From NCBI GenBank assembly GCA_040901795.1, contig JBBDYH010000010.1, forward strand, positions 1-52,087: a DNA stretch of 52,087 nt, in the 5' to 3' direction. The notes beneath the pieces were generated by a model that ran no database searches, was not told the DNA's origin, and saw only the letters and a list, made by a program, of their open reading frames with translations. Positions 48,637-52,087 of this stretch are shown piece by piece. The position numbers and the translations under genes are program-made. The stretch comes from JBBDYH01 sp040901795 (lineage in GTDB: Bacteria; Planctomycetota; Planctomycetia; Pirellulales; JALHPA01). How positions within the stretch are numbered: position 1 is the first letter of the stretch; each line of letters begins with the position of its first letter.

Positions 48637-49002
48637 ATGGCTCGGCCCCGCGCATTTCGCTACGAAAAGCGCAGCCAGCGACCGCTGGCCCTCGGGCACT
48701 TCCTCTGGAGATGGCTCGCGCATTTCTTGATCGTTGTCGCGATCGGAACGCTGTCGCTGGCGATCGGCATGGCGGGTTACATGTACTTCGAGCGGTTAAG
48801 CTGGGTGGACGCGTTTTTGAATTCGGCCATGCTCCTCGGCGGCATGGGTCCCGTCAACATGCCCGTCACTCAGGCGGGCAAACTCTTTGCGGGTTGCTAC
48901 GCACTCTTTGCCGGCGTGGTCTTCCTGGTGGGCGCCAGCATCCTCGTCGCGCCAGTGATCCACCGCATTCTCCATCGCTGGCATTGGAACGATGAAACCT
49001 GA
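48637..49002 (+). CDS. Small channel-like membrane protein
   Basis: A 121-aa protein with two strong hydrophobic helices (LIVVAIGTLSLAIGMAGYMY and LFAGCYALFAGVVFLVGASI) around a short hydrophobic loop SWVDAFLNSAMLLGGMGPV. This is the layout of a two-helix potassium-channel subunit, with the loop in the pore position, but the filter TVGYG is replaced by GGMGP. A tail follows (HRILHRWHWNDE). It may be a degenerate channel or an unrelated two-helix protein; the likeness is inference from layout. No ribosome binding site is seen. Confidence 0.55.
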   Translation: MARPRAFRYEKRSQRPLALGHFLWRWLAHFLIVVAIGTLSLAIGMAGYMYFERLSWVDAFLNSAMLLGGMGPVNMPVTQAGKLFAGCYALFAGVVFLVGASILVAPVIHRILHRWHWNDET

Positions 49003-49024
49003 CGGACTCTAGCGATTTCCCCCA

Positions 49025-49040
49025 TGTTTCACGTGAAACA
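49025..49040. other. parS centromere site for ParB
   Basis: TGTTTCACGTGAAACA is a perfect 16-bp palindrome identical to the canonical chromosomal parS sequence bound by ParB/Spo0J. Together with the flanking A and T it is an 18-bp perfect palindrome (49024-49041). It lies in the gap between the channel-like gene and the large exported protein, outside any gene. parS sites cluster near the replication origin. Confidence 0.9.
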
Positions 49041-49136
49041 TTGTGCCGTCTGCTGAAACTGCTTTCGAGCAAACAAGGTACATTTGGCTGAACACGAATC
49101 CCGTCCCTCCGCTTAGCCTTCGACTCGAGGTGGACG

Positions 49137-51977
49137 ATGCACAGGCAACCTTCCGACTCGCGTGACATCCGAACCAGGCGGTTCAGGCTTGCAACCCTTG
49201 CCACGGCGCTGATTCTGTTAGCAAACACTGCGCTCGCGCAAGACCGCAACCCCTCAGCGCAAGCCAAACAACCCGCAAAAACACCGCTCGCGTGGACCGC
49301 CGACGAAGCGCGGCGGGAGCTGGCGCTGAATCCGCGCGATCCCTTCCTGCAGTATGTTGCCTTGCAGCTCTCCGCTGATGCGGCGCGCAAGTTAAACGGG
49401 GCTGACGAGTGGCGTCGACAACTTGCCGAGCGTCGCGGCCGCGTCGATGCGTTCAACCTCTTCACCGGCGCCCTGGCCGTGCAGGAAAGCCTGCAGCTCG
49501 ATGCCATGACCGGAGCGATGAACCCGCGCGGGCCGTCAAAAATCGTTCCCTTCGAAAAGCTCCAAGGGCCGACGATCAAAAGCCACCCCTGGGAAAAGAT
49601 GCTCGGCGATCAACAGCCGGAAGTGTCCCCGCTGGCGAAGCTCATTCCGTCGAACCAGTATCTCGTACAGGCTCGCTCGCTGACAAAACTGCTCGATCTC
49701 GTCGAAATCGGCGACCTGTGGTCGATGCACCTCTTCAACCAGGCAGTGCAAGAGGCCACGAGCAGTAACGTGGGCGACCGGCTGCGCGAACAGCTCGCGG
49801 TACGCACCGACCCGCTCTCGAAGCCCTTCTACGACATGGTCGTAGATCAGGTCGCGATCACCGGCAGCGACTTGTACCTCCGCGAAGGGAGCGACGTGAC
49901 CGTCATCTTCGCGCTCAAGCAGCCGGCGGTGTTTGCCGCACGGATGAACAAGTTTCTCGACGAAGCCAAAGAGAAACACCCGACGGCGCGGCGGATGCAC
50001 GGCGAATATCTCGGCGTGAAATACATCCATATCGCGTCGCCCGACCGCAAAGTCCACGTCTTCTCCGCGTATCCGCGACCCGACTTGCACATCCGCAGCA
50101 ACTCCCGCATCGGCCTGGAGCGCGTGCTGGCGGCGATGCAGGGCCGCGACCCCCACGGGCAGGCGGTCGAGCGCCTCGGCGAAACGGCCGAGTTCCGCTA
50201 CATCCGCACGCTGATGGAAGAAGGCGCCGTGGAAGAAGACGCCTTCATCTATCTCTCCGATTCGTTCATCCGCCACATCATAGGCCCGCGGCTCAAGCTG
50301 ACCGAGCGGCGGCGGTTGATCGCCTACAACCACATGCGAATGATCGGGCATGCGGCGTTGCTCTACCGCACGCAGTTCGGCAAACAGCCCGACTCGATCC
50401 AGCAGCTTGTGGACGCCAAGTGTGCGCCGGCTTCATTTGCCGATGGCAGCCTGCAAAACCCCTTTGGCGGCCAATACTCGCTCGCCCCGGACGGACTCGC
50501 GGGCTTGTGTTCGGTGAACGGCCTGCCGTCCGACCTGATCCCCAACGCCGAGCTGCCGCTAGAAAACGTCACGCAGGAAGAGGCCAACGACTACCAGCAA
50601 TTCCTCGACCAGTACAACAGCTACTGGCGGACGTTCTTCGACCCAATCGCGATCCGTGTGAAGATCGAAGAGAAGAAGTATCGGGCGGAGACGATTGTTT
50701 TGCCGCTCATCAACAACTCGATCTACAACGTGATGGCCACGACGCTCGGCGGCGAGCCCGAGCCGCTCGACAAGTTGCCGGTGCCGAAAGGAAACATCTT
50801 CAGCCTGGCGCTGCGCGTGAATAAACACGAAGTCGCCGGCCGCGTGGGCGCCAACGCTCGGATGTTCAGGAACCTATTCATGGGCAGCGGGCCAAGCTTC
50901 GACGCCGCCACCGTGGACAACGTCATCCTCAAGGGATTTGGCAACCAGGTTGGCCTGCACATCTACGATTCCGCGCCGTTGTTCGACCTTAACTTGTCAA
51001 ACCTGGTCGGCGAGATGTTCGCTAGTGGCACGGGTGGCATGTTTTTCGGGAACGACACGTTGTGGATCACTGTGCTGATTGCGTCGCTCAACTCGCCGCT
51101 GTATGTCTCGCTTGATGTGAACAACGAGGCGATCGTCGACGCGTTCCTGGAACAGCTCGACAAGCAGCTTGCTGCGCTGGCGCGGCGGCCGTCCAGCGGC
51201 GGCTGGTTCCGCACCGAGACCGACTTTTACCATTTGACGCCCGAGTCCGTTGAGCAAAATAAGTCTCCACCCGGGAAATCGGCCGATCAACCGGGCGATG
51301 CAACGGTGCGCGCTTATGCGTTAGCCTTTGGGCCGCTCAAATGGCGGTTCTTCTCCGCCCGCATCGGCAAAGGCTTCTATGTCGCCACCAAGAAGTTCAT
51401 TATCGACGACCTGATCGCCGCCCATCGCGAACAGATCGCTGCGCGAAAGGCCGACGGCGGGAAAGATCCAACGGAACAGACCGCCGGCCCAAGCCGCTGG
51501 CAACCCCGCGCTCATGCGATGGTCCGCGTCCGGCCGGAGCACTGGAACCGCGTCCTGCCGGAGTACCAACTCGGCTGGGCGGAGAATAACCGCCGCGCAG
51601 TGCTGAATCACCTCAGCATGCTCTCCAACGTCGCCCGCGCAGCAGTCGCCGCAGATCCGGATTTGCTCCAACAGGATCCGACTTCCGCCGCCGAGACTAT
51701 TGTTCGGCAGGCCGAGATCCTTTACGGCGTCCATTTTGTGCCGCCCGATGGCGGAAAGTATCTTCTCTCGTCAGACGGCCGCAGCATTGCCCATTCTCTC
51801 TATGGATCCCAAATTAACCCACAGCAGCACGCGACTCCGGCAACCGGTGGAAAGCATGCTGAGCTGCTGAAAGGCTTTTCCGGCGCCACCGCCGAATTGA
51901 CGTTCTTGGAGGACGGGTTGCATGCCGTCTTAACCATCGAGCGGAAGGAAGCGGGAGCCAATTCGTCTGGGGAATAA
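49137..51977 (+). CDS. Large exported protein of unknown function
   Basis: A 946-aa protein preceded by GAGGTGG. After a basic start (residues 1-16) there is a signal sequence (LATLATALILLANTALA), so it is probably periplasmic or on the cell surface. The rest is soluble, rich in Arg, Leu and Ala, with no metal or catalytic motif that I can name; the segment VQARSLTKLLDLVEIGDLW followed by a long alternating pattern recalls DUF3352-type proteins, but only loosely. Near 400-460 a segment (LIAYNHMRMIGHAALLYRTQ then QLVDAKCAPASFADGSLQNP) looks like a pilin-type or DUF1559-like small domain. The last 100 bases of the window after it show nothing recognisable. Confidence 0.7.
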   Translation: MHRQPSDSRDIRTRRFRLATLATALILLANTALAQDRNPSAQAKQPAKTPLAWTADEARRELALNPRDPFLQYVALQLSADAARKLNGADEWRRQLAERRGRVDAFNLFTGALAVQESLQLDAMTGAMNPRGPSKIVPFEKLQGPTIKSHPWEKMLGDQQPEVSPLAKLIPSNQYLVQARSLTKLLDLVEIGDLWSMHLFNQAVQEATSSNVGDRLREQLAVRTDPLSKPFYDMVVDQVAITGSDLYLREGSDVTVIFALKQPAVFAARMNKFLDEAKEKHPTARRMHGEYLGVKYIHIASPDRKVHVFSAYPRPDLHIRSNSRIGLERVLAAMQGRDPHGQAVERLGETAEFRYIRTLMEEGAVEEDAFIYLSDSFIRHIIGPRLKLTERRRLIAYNHMRMIGHAALLYRTQFGKQPDSIQQLVDAKCAPASFADGSLQNPFGGQYSLAPDGLAGLCSVNGLPSDLIPNAELPLENVTQEEANDYQQFLDQYNSYWRTFFDPIAIRVKIEEKKYRAETIVLPLINNSIYNVMATTLGGEPEPLDKLPVPKGNIFSLALRVNKHEVAGRVGANARMFRNLFMGSGPSFDAATVDNVILKGFGNQVGLHIYDSAPLFDLNLSNLVGEMFASGTGGMFFGNDTLWITVLIASLNSPLYVSLDVNNEAIVDAFLEQLDKQLAALARRPSSGGWFRTETDFYHLTPESVEQNKSPPGKSADQPGDATVRAYALAFGPLKWRFFSARIGKGFYVATKKFIIDDLIAAHREQIAARKADGGKDPTEQTAGPSRWQPRAHAMVRVRPEHWNRVLPEYQLGWAENNRRAVLNHLSMLSNVARAAVAADPDLLQQDPTSAAETIVRQAEILYGVHFVPPDGGKYLLSSDGRSIAHSLYGSQINPQQHATPATGGKHAELLKGFSGATAELTFLEDGLHAVLTIERKEAGANSSGE

Positions 51978-52087
51978 GCGAGCAATATCCGTCCGAATCC
52001 AATGTTTGCCTGCCCACAACCCGCTTGTTGGGGACCGGAGCGGAGGTCAACGAAGTCAATCCCCTCCCACCTGGCTTTTGCCAGCCT

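Noticed and set aside
48589..48723. Longer start of the small protein at 48723
   Set aside because: It would overlap the divergent gene at 48637, and the strong GGAGGAAG site lies directly before 48588.

Overview
The window looks like a high-GC chromosomal segment of a planctomycete, probably Pirellulales-like. The evidence is an N-terminal planctomycete export signal (LECRRLLAS) on a calcium-binding-repeat protein, two-zinc-ribbon and ceramidase-type genes typical of the phylum, oversized flagellar axial proteins, and gaps filled with many families of quasi-palindromic repeats. LpxK and the L- and P-ring genes indicate a lipid-A-bearing outer membrane. A perfect parS sequence at 49025-49040 suggests the segment lies in the origin-proximal part of the chromosome.

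Layout. 1-11.9 kb is a mixed region: a nucleotidyltransferase-fold protein, an acyl-CoA dehydrogenase, a TacA/TacT-like toxin-antitoxin pair with its operator, APS kinase, a double-BON protein, two glycosyltransferases, lpxK, isocitrate dehydrogenase, a MNT-like gene pair, a 2Fe-2S ferredoxin and a P-II protein. 11.9-30 kb (minus strand, apart from the RTX gene) is the filament region: a small glycosyltransferase, fliS, a giant fliD, a 2020-aa triple TPR-glycosyltransferase, a 783-aa flagellin with a candidate sigma-28 promoter and a terminator, a calcium-binding RTX-type exported protein (plus strand), csrA and fliW. 30.4-34.8 kb is a sugar-modification island: rfbD, a CmcI-like methyltransferase, a FkbM methyltransferase-TPR fusion and a glycosyltransferase. 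35-45.3 kb is a flagellar operon read on the minus strand in the order flgF-flgG-flgA-flgH-flgI-flgJ(rod domain)-flgN-flgK-flgL, headed by a near-perfect sigma-54 promoter. 45.6-52 kb holds an orphan CbiM-like permease, a zinc-ribbon protein, a ceramidase-family protein, a small protein divergent from a channel-like membrane protein, the parS site and a large exported protein of unknown function.

How the genes fit together. The flagellar genes supply rod, rings, hook-filament junction, cap, filament and chaperones. CsrA and FliW are the known translational switch for flagellin. The TPR-glycosyltransferase beside flagellin, together with the rfbD/methyltransferase/glycosyltransferase island, suggests glycosylated filaments or surface polysaccharide (inference).

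The most unusual observations are: (1) a roughly 90-residue beta-rich module that occurs seven times across three different axial proteins (FliD, FlgL, flagellin); (2) the in-frame fusion of three TPR-glycosyltransferase units whose junctions are translated copies of the palindromic repeats that are intergenic elsewhere in the window; (3) repeat elements that start within a few bases of stop codons, or even supply the stop codon; and (4) the parS site. No tRNA, rRNA, CRISPR array or insertion-sequence transposase was seen.
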